The notes under the pieces: generated by a model
Told to the model about the DNA's origin: nothing
What the model saw: only the letters and a program-made list of their open reading frames with translations
Databases searched by the model: none
Source: Hypomesus transpacificus
Taxonomy: Eukaryota > Chordata > Actinopteri > Osmeriformes > Osmeridae
Reading direction: 5' to 3'
NCBI RefSeq assembly: GCF_021917145.1
Contig: NC_061065.1
Location: 7,032,313-7,096,312 of the forward strand
Length of the DNA stretch: 64,000 nucleotides
In this document: piece by piece, positions 24,359 through 36,732 of the stretch
How the letters are laid out: every line of letters begins with the position of its first letter
Numbering within the stretch: position 1 is the first letter of the stretch
Program-made: the position numbers and the translations under genes

Positions 24359-27300
24359 ATGGATCTGGGCAAAGCCAAGCTGTTACGGACGGGACTGAAC
24401 ACTCTCCACCAGGCTATCCACCCAGTCCACGGGTTAGCGTGGACGGACGGGAAGCAAGTCTGCCTCACCTCTCTCTGCTGCGTCAATGGGGAAGTCAAAT
24501 TCGGCGACACCAACGTCATCGGGCAGTTTGAGCACGTGCTGGGGCTCTTCTGGGGCCCGCTGTGCTGCTCGGGCTCCGCGGCCCTGCTGGCCGTCCAGCA
24601 CAAGAAGCATGTGACCGTGTGGCAGTTGCAGCTGAGCTCCTTGGAGCAGAACAAGCTGCTGTGCACCCAGACCTGCGAGATGAGCGAGCCCTTCCCCCTG
24701 CTCTCCCAGGGCTGCGTGTGGCACCCTAAGATGGACATTCTGGCGGTGCTGACCAAGAAGGACGCCTCGGTGCTCTTCTCCGTCCGGGTGGACAACCGCC
24801 GGGTGAAGGCGGAGATCCGAGCCAGCGGACTGATCCACTGTGCCTGCTGGACCCAGGACGGCATGCGCCTGGTGATCGCTATAGGCAGCGCCCTGCACTC
24901 CTACATCTGGAACGACATCCAGAAGAGTCTGGTGCCGTGCTCCTTCTGCCCCGTCTTCGACGTGGCCGGCTACATCTGCGCCATCGAGTCCACGGGGGGT
25001 GCCCAGGTGGCCGTGGCGACAGAGCTGCCCCTGGACAGGATCTGTGGGCTGAACGCGGGGATGGCGTTCGATCTGCCCGCAGATGGCGAGAACCTGTCAG
25101 GGGAGTGCTCTCCCGTGGTCCTGCTGGATGAGGACGGCTGTCTGGACCGGAGGAGGTCCTTTAACTTTGACAGGTCCTGCATCTCCTCAAACTCAGGCCC
25201 CATGGACCTCACCCACATCCTGGCCAGACACCGGCGCTCTGACCCCAGCCCCCTCATCCACCTTCGCCGCAAGGACCACCTGACAGGCTCCGGGCAGGAC
25301 TCCTCACACCTGATCCTGGTCACCTACGAACGGAAGGTCACCACCACCCGTAAGGTCAGCATTCCTGGCATCCTTGTCCCGGACATCGTGGCCTTTGACC
25401 CCAGGGGCGGTACGGTGGCAGTGGCGTCTAACACGTGTAACATGGTACTGGTCTACTGCATCATGCCCTCGGCCATGCCCAACGTCCAGCAAATCTCCCT
25501 GCAGAAGAACGAGAGGCCCAAGGGAGTGTGCTTCCTCACTGACAAGATGCTACTGATGATGGTGGGAAAGCAGAAGTCCAACGACCCCGCCTTCCTCCCC
25601 TCCTCCAACACTGACAAGTACCTCCTGAGAATCACCTACAAGGAGCTTGTGTACGACGGAGAAGCCCCCAAAGCCTGCTCCCCGAGCCCAGGATACCCCG
25701 ATTCCCCCGTCAGCCTCCACCACGGGATTAGGAGACACTCTGAGTCCTCCAGCAAGGAGGAGCGAGAGCGTGTAGGGGGGATAAAGGAGCTGGTGCTGCC
25801 TAGCGGGGCTGTAATCTCATCTGCGTCACCTGGGAGCAGGCGCAGGCTGGTGGAGGAGGTCAGGAGCCCTGAGCCCAGCCCCTTCGCCAGCTCCACGGAC
25901 TTCTCCGACCGAGCCCCCTCCAGTGCCTCCTCAGTCACGGTGGAGAACTTCGACATGGATCACGTCCACCGCATGTCCTCGCTGGCCGTGACCGGCCAGG
26001 CCAGCCGCGAGTCCAGCCGACCCAGCTCCCCGCGCTTCGACCCAGCGGACAAGTTCCACAGCGACCCCACCCTGCCCAAGACCACCTGCCTCTCTAAGGA
26101 GCGACCGGTGGACCAGCTCAGCCAGAACATGGAGAGGATCTTTACACGGTTCGCCGACATGCAGCAGTGCCTGGCAGAGATCAGAGACTTCACCCAGAAC
26201 GGGAAGAAGGCCCAGGGGGGCTACCCCAATGCCTGCGAGCCCCCCTATGTCAACGTCACATGCCAGGTAGGCGCTTGTCTGCACATGTGGGTTCTTTCAG
26301 TTGATACTGTAGGCTAAAGACATCCTCTGTTGTATTCAAGAAAAAATGGCTCAATGGATGTCACTGTAAAAGGGTTTTGTTAGAGTCGATTTACGGTGAG
26401 ACACTGATGGGAGGAGGTTTTTTGAGGTGAAGGATTTTATGTCATCAGATTACTAATTTACTGCTGCTGTCTGGATAACACGACACCATGGAAAGACCTC
26501 GTATGGAAATACCTCAGTTAATGGGATCATACACTTGCCTATAAGTGAATTGGTGTTTGGTCACACGTGCAAAGCTTGTATACATGCAGAGCCCCACAGG
26601 CCCACAGGGTTAATAGGGTGACACCCATTGTCAGCTGCCAGCTCTCCACTGCCAGATTATTATTTGTTAACCAGATTAAGACATTGTTTGTGTTGCAAAG
26701 ATAGTCTTCACCACAGGGTCAAGCAAAGGAGATGAACACCCTCATTTACCTCTCCTTCTCTCCCCCTCCCCTGTCTCTCCTTCTCCCCCCTGTCTCCCCC
26801 CCTTCTCCTCCCATTTCTCCTTCCCTCCTCCCCCCGTTTCCTCCTCCCCCCGTCTCCCTCCCCCTCCCCCTCCCCTATCTCTCCTTCTCCCCCGTCTCCC
26901 CTCCTCCCTCCCCCTCCCCCTATCTCTCCTCCCCCCTGTCTCCCCTCCTCCCCCCTCATCCCTCCCTCCGTCTCCCCCTCTCTTTCTCCCCCTCCCCCGT
27001 GTGCAGAAGCAGCTGTCTGAGAACGTGTTTATAGACGAGAGGAGGCCGGTCCTGCTGTGTGAGGGGAAGCTGTCCCTGCGAGTCCTGCAGGAACTCTTCA
27101 ACACCTCCATAGTGGAGATGATGTATGGTACGTTCAGCACGTCCGGGCTCACCTTCACGGCACCCCCTCTCCCAGCACGTGTTCACAGCTTCCTCACGCG
27201 TTTGTACTGACGAGCAATTCCTCAGAAAACCAACCTTACTTGGCTTGTTTAATGGGAACTAGTACAAAAGAAGGGCCGTTAAGGTCAGGCTATCCTAGCC

Positions 27301-27893
27301 CCATCAGGTAGGAATGGTGCATGTGTAACGTGTAGATGTTAGCCGTAGATGTACTTTTTTAAACAGAAAGGTTTGACAGCAGAAATTGTTCTTCAGTCGA
27401 GGGAGGAATTGAATGCAGGCTATTACTGGAAGTGATTAACAGCATTGATGAGATTACAAAGCCTTAAAAGCAAGCTGCTTACAGCTCCACGCGAGAAGTG
27501 TGTGTGCTAATAGAACTCTAAAATACTCCTAGTTGGTATAATCCCATCGGTCAACTGAGCAGTTTGTTTTTGTTTTTCTGGTCGACCCGTTGGGGTTGTG
27601 TCAATGGCATGGTCATACTTTGTCATCGTGCAGCGAGGCTCAGCTGTGTTACGTAGAGACAGTGGACACATGAGTGAAGTGAGCCTTCTCTACTGTCTGC
27701 AGGTCCGCTCTGGGTGGTGTTGGTGGCTGACGGGGAAGGCTTCGTGCCGCTGGCGTTCAAGCCCAAGGAAGAGCTCACGGTGCGGAACGGGAAGAGGAAA
27801 TCTCCCCTGAGGTCTCCTGGAAGTCCCGAGGGGTCTTGTCCGTCCAGTCCCGTCCAGGGCAGCACCAATAACCACAACTCAGCCTCGATATAG
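24359..27893 (+). CDS. wdcp: WD repeat and coiled-coil-containing protein
   Basis: WDCP (human C2orf44) is a WD-repeat protein with a C-terminal coiled coil. The human protein is reported to self-associate and to bind the SH3 domain of the kinase HCK, and it is known as an ALK fusion partner. Coding exons 24359-26266, 27007-27127 and 27703-27893 join in frame to 739 aa, against 721 in human. The start [14 protein letters not shown] aligns with the human [14 protein letters not shown], and the first large exon holds the beta-propeller region. Strong matches include [36 protein letters not shown] and [12 protein letters not shown] Ser/Pro-rich region (about 445-600) precedes the predicted coiled-coil segment near [21 protein letters not shown]. 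The stop TAG at 27891-27893 lies inside the first unit of a 20-bp minisatellite. The gene is divergent from fkbp1b and convergent with mfsd2b. Confidence 0.95.
26755..27000. repeat. C/T-rich low-complexity tract in wdcp intron
   Basis: About 245 bp of CTCC/CCCT-rich sequence on the plus strand, running up to the acceptor of the wdcp exon at 27007. It forms an unusually long polypyrimidine tract. Confidence 0.9.
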
Positions 27894-28540
27894 ACACCCC
27901 AGCCTCGATATAGACACCCCAGCCTCGATATAGACACCCCAGCCTCGATATAGACACCCCAGCCTCGATATAGACACCTCAGCCTCGACAGACACCCCAG
28001 CCTCGACACAGACACCCCAGCCTCGACACAAGACACCTCAGCCTCGACACAGACACCCCAGCCTCGACACAGACACCTCAGCCTCGATATAGACACCCCA
28101 GCCTCAATACAGACACCCCAGCCTCAATACAGACACCCCAGCCTCGACACAGACACCCCAGCCTCGACACAGACACCCCAGCCTCGACACAGACACCCCA
28201 GCCTCAACACAGACACCTCAGCCTCGATATAGACACCCCAGCCTCAATACAGACACCCCAGCCTCAATACAGACACCCCAGCCTCGACACAGACACCCCA
28301 GCCTCGACACAGACACCCCAGCCTCGACACAGACACCCCAGCCTCGATATAGACACCTCAGCCTCCATATAGACACCTCAGCCTCCATATAGACACCCCA
28401 GCCTCCATATAGACACCTCAGCCTCCATATAGACACCTCAGCCTCCATATAGACACCTCAGCCTCCATATAGACACCTCAGCCTCCATATAGACACCTCA
28501 GCCTCCATATAGACACCCCAGCCTCCATATAGACACCCCA
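27881..28540. repeat. 20-bp minisatellite, about 33 units
   Basis: Units follow AGCCTCGATATAGACACCCC, with variants at the centre (CGATATAG, CGACACAG, CAATACAG, CCATATAG) and end (CCCC or CCTC). Most units are exactly 20 bp; one is 18 and one is 21. A seven-unit pattern (140 bp) starting at 28081 recurs at 28221, differing only in the last unit. The last 200 bp are homogeneous CCATATAG units. The array covers the end of the wdcp coding region and the start of its 3' UTR. Confidence 0.97.
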
Positions 28541-28910
28541 GCCTCTCTTCTGCAGGGCCTCGTCATAGCACCCAGAGAACCCATCATCCTCCCATTCTAA
28601 CACGACTCTCCAACTTCACATACCCATGATCTCTGCATGTTGACACAAAAACAAGGCATGGCTGCATTCAAGGACTCGATTTTTATTATTTTCCGTTCAC
28701 CTGAGGATATATATTTTTTTACTGTTCTGTTTAAGATGATAATTGTGCTTTTGAAATACCCACCTTTCAATCTGAATGTTTACATGTACTTCTGAAAGGC
28801 AGCAATGAGATTACTGGCTGTGAGCAGGTTGGATGATACAGTCCTGTTTTTGCTGCTATAGCTACACTTTGCAACTGTGAAGGATGTTTTGTGTGTTATG
28901 ACTATTTTAA

Positions 28911-28916
28911 ATTAAA
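28911..28916 (+). other. Candidate wdcp poly(A) signal
   Basis: ATTAAA about 1 kb after the wdcp stop, followed by a T-rich stretch. It is the best plus-strand signal before the convergent mfsd2b 3' end. Confidence 0.5.
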
Positions 28917-29014
28917 GTCTTTACATGTTTAAAAGGCATTTCATTTATATACTAGATACTGTTCTATGCAAGTAGTACTGCCAGTATAGGTGGCTTGGGA
29001 GGTGTGCTAAACTG

Positions 29015-29028
29015 CCACTAGGGGGTGC
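29015..29028 (+). promoter_or_regulatory. CTCF-like motif between convergent genes
   Basis: CCACTAGGGGGTGC fits the CTCF core (CCASYAGRKGGCRS) with one deviation. It lies between the poly(A) signals of wdcp and mfsd2b. Motif evidence only. Confidence 0.4.
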
Positions 29029-29150
29029 AAGAGATTTATAAATCAACCAATAATAAACAACTGGTGCGGTTTACATTGTCTTAATTGTATGAATGCCCAC
29101 AAAATTGTGAACACATGAAGAAACCAATCTTCTAACCAAGGTAAATAGCA

Positions 29151-29156
29151 TTTATT
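29151..29156 (-). other. Candidate mfsd2b poly(A) signal
   Basis: AATAAA on the minus strand (TTTATT on plus), about 275 bp past the mfsd2b stop. The 3' UTR would be short and would not overlap wdcp. Confidence 0.55.
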
Positions 29157-29428
29157 TTGGTATTGTCATTAAATTCGATACCATTCACAGACACCAGCAA
29201 TGTTGGCTTAAACACAGCAAATAGTGATATACATTCATTTATATAAATTAGGTAATCTTATATAATATTCATGATGGCTATACATTACAGGTTCATGTGA
29301 AAATACAGAAACAAACTCAAATGTTTACATTAAAACAGGATTCTTTTTTCCCCCAGTGTAACATACACTAATAAAAATCATTCCAGCTCCACACTGGAAT
29401 CTGATGGTGAGGCTGCTTCAGACCCAGG

Positions 29429-31455
29429 TCATGCGTTGCTCAGGTCCTCCAGTGTCCTGGTACGGAGGCCTTGCTTCCTGTGAGGAACAATGATATTACA
29501 TTTCAGATTGTCAGTATGTGAGAGCTATCTTTGCAGCGGGGGGCTGATGCCTTTCCAAAGCCCTGCCTTTCTCAAACGTTAGGAAATGAAAGCGGAGAGC
29601 CATTTTGACATGGTTACAGCCGTGCGCTGCGAAACAGGCGTTGGTGCCTGGGGAGGCCCGGAGCATTCATACACCCAGACAGATCAAACTGGCCTGCTGA
29701 CAAACCCTGTCAGTAGAGAATCCACACATATAAACAATGTTTTCTCTCATCTGGGACTTAATCCAGGAAGTTGAGCCCTAACCGCCAATGTGTGTCTCAG
29801 ACAGGTCGGGGGGTGGGTGGGGGGTGGGGGTAGGGAGGTGCGGTCCTCACCGTAGCTCCTCCAGACACAGCCTGTTCCTCAGACGGATGTCCTCGCTGAT
29901 GGGGTAGAGGAGGAGGATCACCAGGCCTGTCACGATGAAGGCCACCGGGGCGGCGCCGATGAGCAGCTTTAGGGTGTAAGCCACAGCCGCTGGCTGTCTG
30001 CAGGCTCTCGTGTCGTACCCAGCAAACCTGCCGATGCGCACGCATCCAGTTACCCCCGCCCACATTTACACCCATAGGGTAAAAGCAACTGCATTACACA
30101 GCAAAACGAGGGTCAAACTATGAACTATATTTGAGGAGAGTGTGGTTATATGTGTTTCTTCCCATTGGCACTTGGTTGCTTATCACCATGTATGCTCATG
30201 TTTTGGCTTCCCGCAATGTTTTTTTTTTTTTTTTTCTCGTTTATGATAATTGACCTCTGCACTTTTTTGTAAAGCTCTCTCTTGGAAGTCGCTTTGGATA
30301 AAAGCATCTGTTAAATGAATACATGTAAATGTAATGTAAATGTATGTCGCAATAAAGCATGTCCTTGTGTGCTGTTGATATGAGTGTGTGTGCCTGTAGG
30401 CTGTGACTCACTCCAAGCATAACGTGGAGACACCCAGGGAGATGCCAGCAGCAAACTTGGTGAAGAACACGTAGAAGGAGTAGAAGATGGCCTCATGTCC
30501 TTTAGAGTAGGGGTTAGCCAGCCTGAAGTCATCCACCACATCGGGCAGCATCGACCTGAGACACACACACACACACACAAGCTAGTCAACATAGTTCACC
30601 TGATCCTTTTCTGGTGTGTCTGTATGTGTGTGTGTGTGTGTGTTAGTTGATCTGTGTCCAAGGGAACGTCTACCCAGGGCTAGTAAACCCACAACACTAC
30701 TCCTTAATCTTGCATGCTGCCCCAGCAGCCAGGACGGCACCGTCCGTCTGACTGCGAAGGAAAGTCGACTTTTACGGCAGGCTGAAAAGAGGACCCTAAT
30801 AACAGGATTAGATGATGAGCGGAGCTCGGCCGTCAGCCACAGATGGGGATCGCTGGGTAAACAAACGGACTCGACCCGTCAGGAGAACCTGTCATTTGGG
30901 GAGGCTGAGCGAGAGCAAAACAGAGGGGCAGGGAAGGGAGGGTCAAAGTACAGAGGACTTCCTTGCTGCGGTGTAGCATGTTGAGTTTATAGCCGAGGTC
31001 TTCACAGTGACATCATGGGTATGCCCTAGCGGTGTCATGGCTGAACGGATGAGGTCAAGATGCTCCACTGCCAGTTTACAAGCTCACTATCACGAATCCG
31101 GCTTCTAAATATACTACTGTCTGGAAATAACCTCTGTTTGCTGTATTGCTGTTGGCGGGTTGTTCAATGTAATTGAATGTGTCTTTTTGCAGACACTTAT
31201 ATCCAAAGCCTTTTGATCAGCAGGCAAACACTCTGGCACCGAGCTGTAGGGATCTGCATCCATAACCCACAAGTTACCACTAGTGCTGCGTTCAACTGAT
31301 TCAATGTAAACATGGAACACTGAGATGTCCCCGACGGGTCGGTCACCATGGCAGCAGGAGCGAGGCGGCAACGCTGAGTCCTGAGGAAACAGCCACCACG
31401 TATGCCACCACCAGGTTAGGGATGAACACCAGCATCACTGTGAACGGCATGATCC

Positions 31456-31498
<43 letters not shown>

Positions 31499-31500
31499 GG

Positions 31501-31550
<50 letters not shown>

Positions 31551-34500
31551 AGAGAGAGGGGGAGAGAGAGAGAGAGAGCGCAAGAAAAGAGAGAGAGCGC
31601 AAGAAGAGAGAGAGAGCGCAAGAAGAGAGAGAGAGCGCAAGAAGAGAGAGGTGATTAGCAGTACTGGGGCGAGGGTAATCAATAGAGCATCAGTAGAGCA
31701 TTCTTATTTACTCTCCCATCTCAAACACGACCAACTAAAGTCAGGAGGACGAGGCTTACAGTGATGCCACAGAAGGCAGCTGTCTTCTTCCCGAAGCGCT
31801 CCAGGAACCACTGCCACAGGGGGATGCTCACCACCGCTGACACCTGGCAGAGCACAGCAGCTTCAGCAGACGCACTCACACACGGTCAACACGTGACCTG
31901 GACTTTGACCTTGGGATAGCGTGGCCAGTCAAGGGGTCACGCATGCAACTGAGACGACTTGGGGCCAGCACTCACCAGGATGGTTAGCACGATGTTCTGG
32001 AAGTGGTCGCGGAGGTCCACTGCGTATGTGCAGAACAGGACAAAGTTGCTTTGCACCAACTGGAAACCAGACGTGAAACAGACTCAGAAACATTATCGTC
32101 TCTTCAGTTTTGTCTCTTTCTCTCTGCCAACTGCCAAGTCACTGTGGAAGTTGCTGACAGGGCCTGAACCGATTCATCCTCACATTCCCTCTTTGATGAG
32201 TGGACGAGAAGTGCATAAAATATACTGTAAGTAGGACTTTTAAAGGTTAAACTGAAACATTGAATCGGATTTTGAATAAATCTTCAGAACCACTTGATCA
32301 TATATAAGCCAGGGACACATTGTGTACATTAGCTTATGTTATCATTTCGTTATTAACGTCAACATATATATATAAGTAATAACATAATATTGCCTTGTGG
32401 CTACGTAACTGTAAGTAGTTCTCAGATTTGAAGGATTATGTCAGCGCTTTAGCTCTGCGCTCGAGTTGAGCTACTTTAAATACACTTCCGTGCTTTCCTT
32501 CCACTGATCGAATCAGCATTGAACACTGTCTATTTCAGACTGCAACGAGTGCTCCACATCCATGACTGTGTGTAACGCGTACCTGGATGGCCACGGAGAT
32601 GAAGAGGAAGGCGGCGGTCAGGGTGAGGTAAGGGCCATGCTTCATTACCAGGAAGAAGCCCCGATGGAAGGGGATCGGCTTGTCCGTCTTAGGGGCGTAC
32701 GGGTCTGGAAGGACAGAAGGAGATGCCACTTGCGTGTGGATCGAATGCCAAGCTGAGACCTTAGGAGTCATGAGAGGTGGGAGGGGGGGGGGGGAGGGGG
32801 CTGGAGGAGGGTTGGTATAGGCAGAGGCTGAAGGGGGGGGGGAGGGGGCTGGAGGAGGGTTGGTATAGGCAGAGGCTGAAGGGGGGGGGGGGAGGGGGCT
32901 GGAGGAGGGTTGGTATAGGCAGAGGCTGAAGGGGGGGGGAGGGGGCTGGAGGAGGGTTGGTATAGGCAGAGGCTGAAGGGGGGGGGAGGGGGCTGGAGGA
33001 GGGTTGGTATAGGCAGAGGCTGAAGGGGGGGGGGGGGGGGCTGGAGGAGGGTTGGTATAGGCAGAGGCTGAAGGGGGGGGGGAGGGGGCTGGAGGAGGGT
33101 TGGTATAGGCAGAGGCTGAAGGGGGGGGGGAGGGGGCTGGAGGAGGGTTGGTATAGGCAGAGGCTGAAGGGGGGGGGGAGGGGGCTGGAGGAGGGTTGGT
33201 ATAGGCAGAGGCTGAAGGGGGGGGGAGGGGGCTGGAGGAGGGTTGGTATAGGCAGAGGCTGAAGGGGGGGGGAGGGGGCTGGAGGAGGGTTGGTATAGGC
33301 AGAGGCTGAAGGGGGGGGGGAGGGGGCTGGAGGAGGGTTGGTATAGGCAGAGGCTGAAGGGGGGGGGGGGGGCTGTAATAGAAGGCGGGAGGTTGGGGGG
33401 GAGGATTCGCTCCAGCAACACTATAACTGCCCCTGCAATGCAGTGTATGTTCTGTTAGTTCCTGATGGGGGTTTCCACACACAGAGCCACCGCTGACAGG
33501 TTCACAGTCAGATCAGCAGCTCATTGACACTCATTCCACACAGGAGGCACTTTGATTCTGAGCACAGAATAAGGACTGGAAAATAGTGTTGAAAGCACAA
33601 GGTAGACATTGGACCACAGTCCAGAAAGACTGTTCAAAACAAGCACAATAATACTGCACTGCACGATTCTGTAATGAGGTTAGAATGAAACAGGAGATTG
33701 AAAAGAGAACACACACACACACATAGACACACTCACCATCTCTCTCTTTGACTCCCAGGAACATCACAACGGTGCAGATAAGAAACACTCCTCCTATGCA
33801 CCCAGCAGCTATCATATACACTTCTTTCTGCAAGAGAACCCAAAAACACCTGAATGTGAACATATTTCTTGCTGTCTTCCTGAGGTTACACAGACACAAA
33901 GTTAGTTCTATTTCCAGCCTTCCCCAGCTTCCAGACTGCCAAACACACTTCACTTCCTTACACCTCAGACCTGCTTGAATGTGACAGCTCATATGTGTCA
34001 ATGCTTTCCAAATCTGTACAACTGAACAAGTGTACCAGCACTTAAGAGTGTACTTCTTCAAACTTCTCGTTACAGATTTAAGCCTAAACAGGAAAATGCC
34101 TAATATAGATCAGATGGTTTCACGTCTAACCCCAACAGGAACTGCTCTGCCCTAAACAACTTCATCTTGTTTGCTGTTTTTCCATGTGGTGCATAAATAG
34201 AGGAGTGGTTTATTATTATTTTTTTCACATCAAACGCTCTCCATTTCCGAGAGGCTGCTGAGCGACCAGACTTTGTGCCACCCTTGCCCGTGACCATGGA
34301 GGAATCCGGCGGGTGACTGGAGAGCAGATACCGAGCCCTCTGACTGGTGAGAAGTCCGCCTCCACCGGGGTTTACCCAGAATCCCATGGCATGGAACCAG
34401 CAGAGCCCCGAATAGCTGCGGTGCGACCGAGGCCAACGTGGAACAGTAACCGACGCTGATCTGGTATGATTCACCTCCCAGAAACACACTGAGGGGGTTC

Positions 34501-34570
34501 CACTGCTGCCCCGGTCATGTTTGTGTAGGCAGGTTTACTGAGCCCCAGACGGAGGTTGGCTCTCTGAGTG

Positions 34571-34601
<31 letters not shown>

Positions 34602-36669
34602 TCTGGTATTGGGAGAGAGCTTCTCTGTGTCCACATAGGCTGGGGTTGGGGGAGGGGGGGCCTCACATATCAAATCACCCTCCTCCAATCAATGGTTGAA
34701 TAAGATGTGAGGCCTGCTTTCTCTTGGCACTAAACAGACTGCAATAATAAACTTCATTTCCTACAAACGTACATGAATAGGCCGGGTTTCCCGCAGAAAA
34801 TGTGTTAGTTAAGGTGGTAGGGTGGGGTTTGCAGTCAGACCGGGGATGGGTGCTAGTTTGTGCGATAGACTAATGCGTTCTGCAGGGAAGGGTGACTGGC
34901 ATTGGTCACGGTTTGGAACGGAATGGAGAAAACAGGACAACAGCGGATATCACTATTTAAATAAAAAAGTTATTTAAATTGCGGCAGGCGACCGCCTTAA
35001 CTGAAAAGTGCTTCGGGAAACCCTGAAAGATGTTTTTTGTGTGCTTCTGGACAGTGTTTTCCCCTTTTACGGTAAAGAAATTGCGTTCAGGGAGGGCAGC
35101 TTTGAAAGGCAGACCCGATCTGGACAGGAGGTCACCAACGTCAGTTTCATTTAGGATCAAACCGGAGCATCGTAGGGACACCTGGGCTCAGGTCACAAAC
35201 TGACACTCACCGCATGTGACAGGAAGTCCTGCGAGTGCACGAGGCTCCTGACGATCTCCGCCCCGCTGCTGCTGTTGCCTAGGTGACCGGCAGACATGTT
35301 TTGGTGCGGGCAGTGCTTCAGGGTGTGGGCGCTGGCCACTATCTGTCCTTGGATGGCAGCCCCCACCAGAGTGCCCAAAACCTCCAATGTCATCCCTGTC
35401 ATCAGAAAAGAAAAACTCAACATTATCACCCCATGTCTTTGTGAGACAGCAGCAATAGGTGGTTAGCGGGAAAGAAGGAAGAGCAGATAAGGATGCGTGT
35501 CAGTCTGGCAGGTGGAGAGACCTACGGTAAGCGGTGGCTGAGTCTCTCTCCTTCTGGTCCGTGCTCAGGAACATGGTGAGAGCAGAGTAAGGCACGTGGA
35601 AACACTGCATCCATCCAGCCAGCATCAGAGAAAACACACAGAGAAAACACAACTGAGTCATCGCAACACATAACATCGACACATAACCAGTAGAGAAAAC
35701 TTAGTAGTTATTACAAGTCTGCTGGAAGTTCTAGACCTGGCCTATTTTTCCTCGGAAATTAGTATCATTGTCGTGAGCATATAGCCAAATTTACACGATT
35801 TCTTCAAGATGCATTTCTCCAATTCACCCTGTCTGTGTCGTCCTCTACACTTACATTTATGTCCGAGTATCGGTTACACTTACATTTAGTCATTTAGCAG
35901 ACGCTCCTATCCAGAGCAAATTACAGTAAGTACAGGGACTTCCCCCGAGGCAAAACGTGTGAAGTGTCTTGCCCAAGGACACAACGTCATTTTGCACAGC
36001 CGGGAATTGAACCGGCAACCTTCTGATTACTAGCCCGATTCCTTAACCGCTCAGCCACCTGACCTCACTTCCTCCTCACACTAGTGGGGCACCAGTGAGC
36101 AAGCACAGCCCTCAGTCTTCACTTTGTAATTAACATATCAGCTCAGTCAGCATTGTGCTCCAGCCATCAGCATCCACACGCAGCCATGAGCAAAACACAT
36201 GCAACCACCAGAGACAACTCCAGTCCTTTACCCTGGCCTGTCCCAGCACAGCATGTCATTTGTGGGGCCTTAATGGAATGCCATTTATAGATTTGAATGC
36301 GCCTAGGAACGACATGATACAGTAGGAGCAGGAAGATAACAAGTCAAGTGACTAATCAAAAACCTAATAAGCCAATCAGATGATTATGCTGGCTCTTGAT
36401 GAAATATCTGTGTTCTTTGCATTTGTTTATTAATGGACAAAGGCTTTTGAAGTGTTAACAGCTGTCCTTTCCAAGATCCACACACACACAAAGACAATGG
36501 TGGGCCGCTAAAAGTGGCAACCAGCATTTAGCCACCCAGCGGTCGCCGGCCGGCCTGGATGTATACTTATCAAGTAGTTAGAATGACATGTCATTATAGG
36601 CCACCACAGTGTGGCTAATGTGGTCTCCACGCTCCGGAGCACATGTTAGAGAAGTTAGCCCCACAGCCC

Positions 36670-36732
<63 letters not shown>

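Noticed and set aside
24331-24898. Minus-strand open frames opposite the large wdcp exon
   Set aside because: Shadow frames of a GC-rich coding exon; the plus frame has clear WDCP homology.
27623-28096. Open frames with [17 protein letters not shown]-type repeats on the minus strand (also 28218-28448)
   Set aside because: Antisense reading of the 20-bp minisatellite; no start context, homology or splice support.
27881-28540. CRISPR-like array of 20-bp repeats
   Set aside because: Units are directly abutting with no unique spacers, in a vertebrate gene 3' end; it is a minisatellite.
32535-33482. 315-aa Pro/Ser/Tyr-rich open frame on the minus strand
   Set aside because: Most of it is the translated G-rich minisatellite. 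Only the stretch 32583-32704 is a true mfsd2b exon, with its own splice sites.
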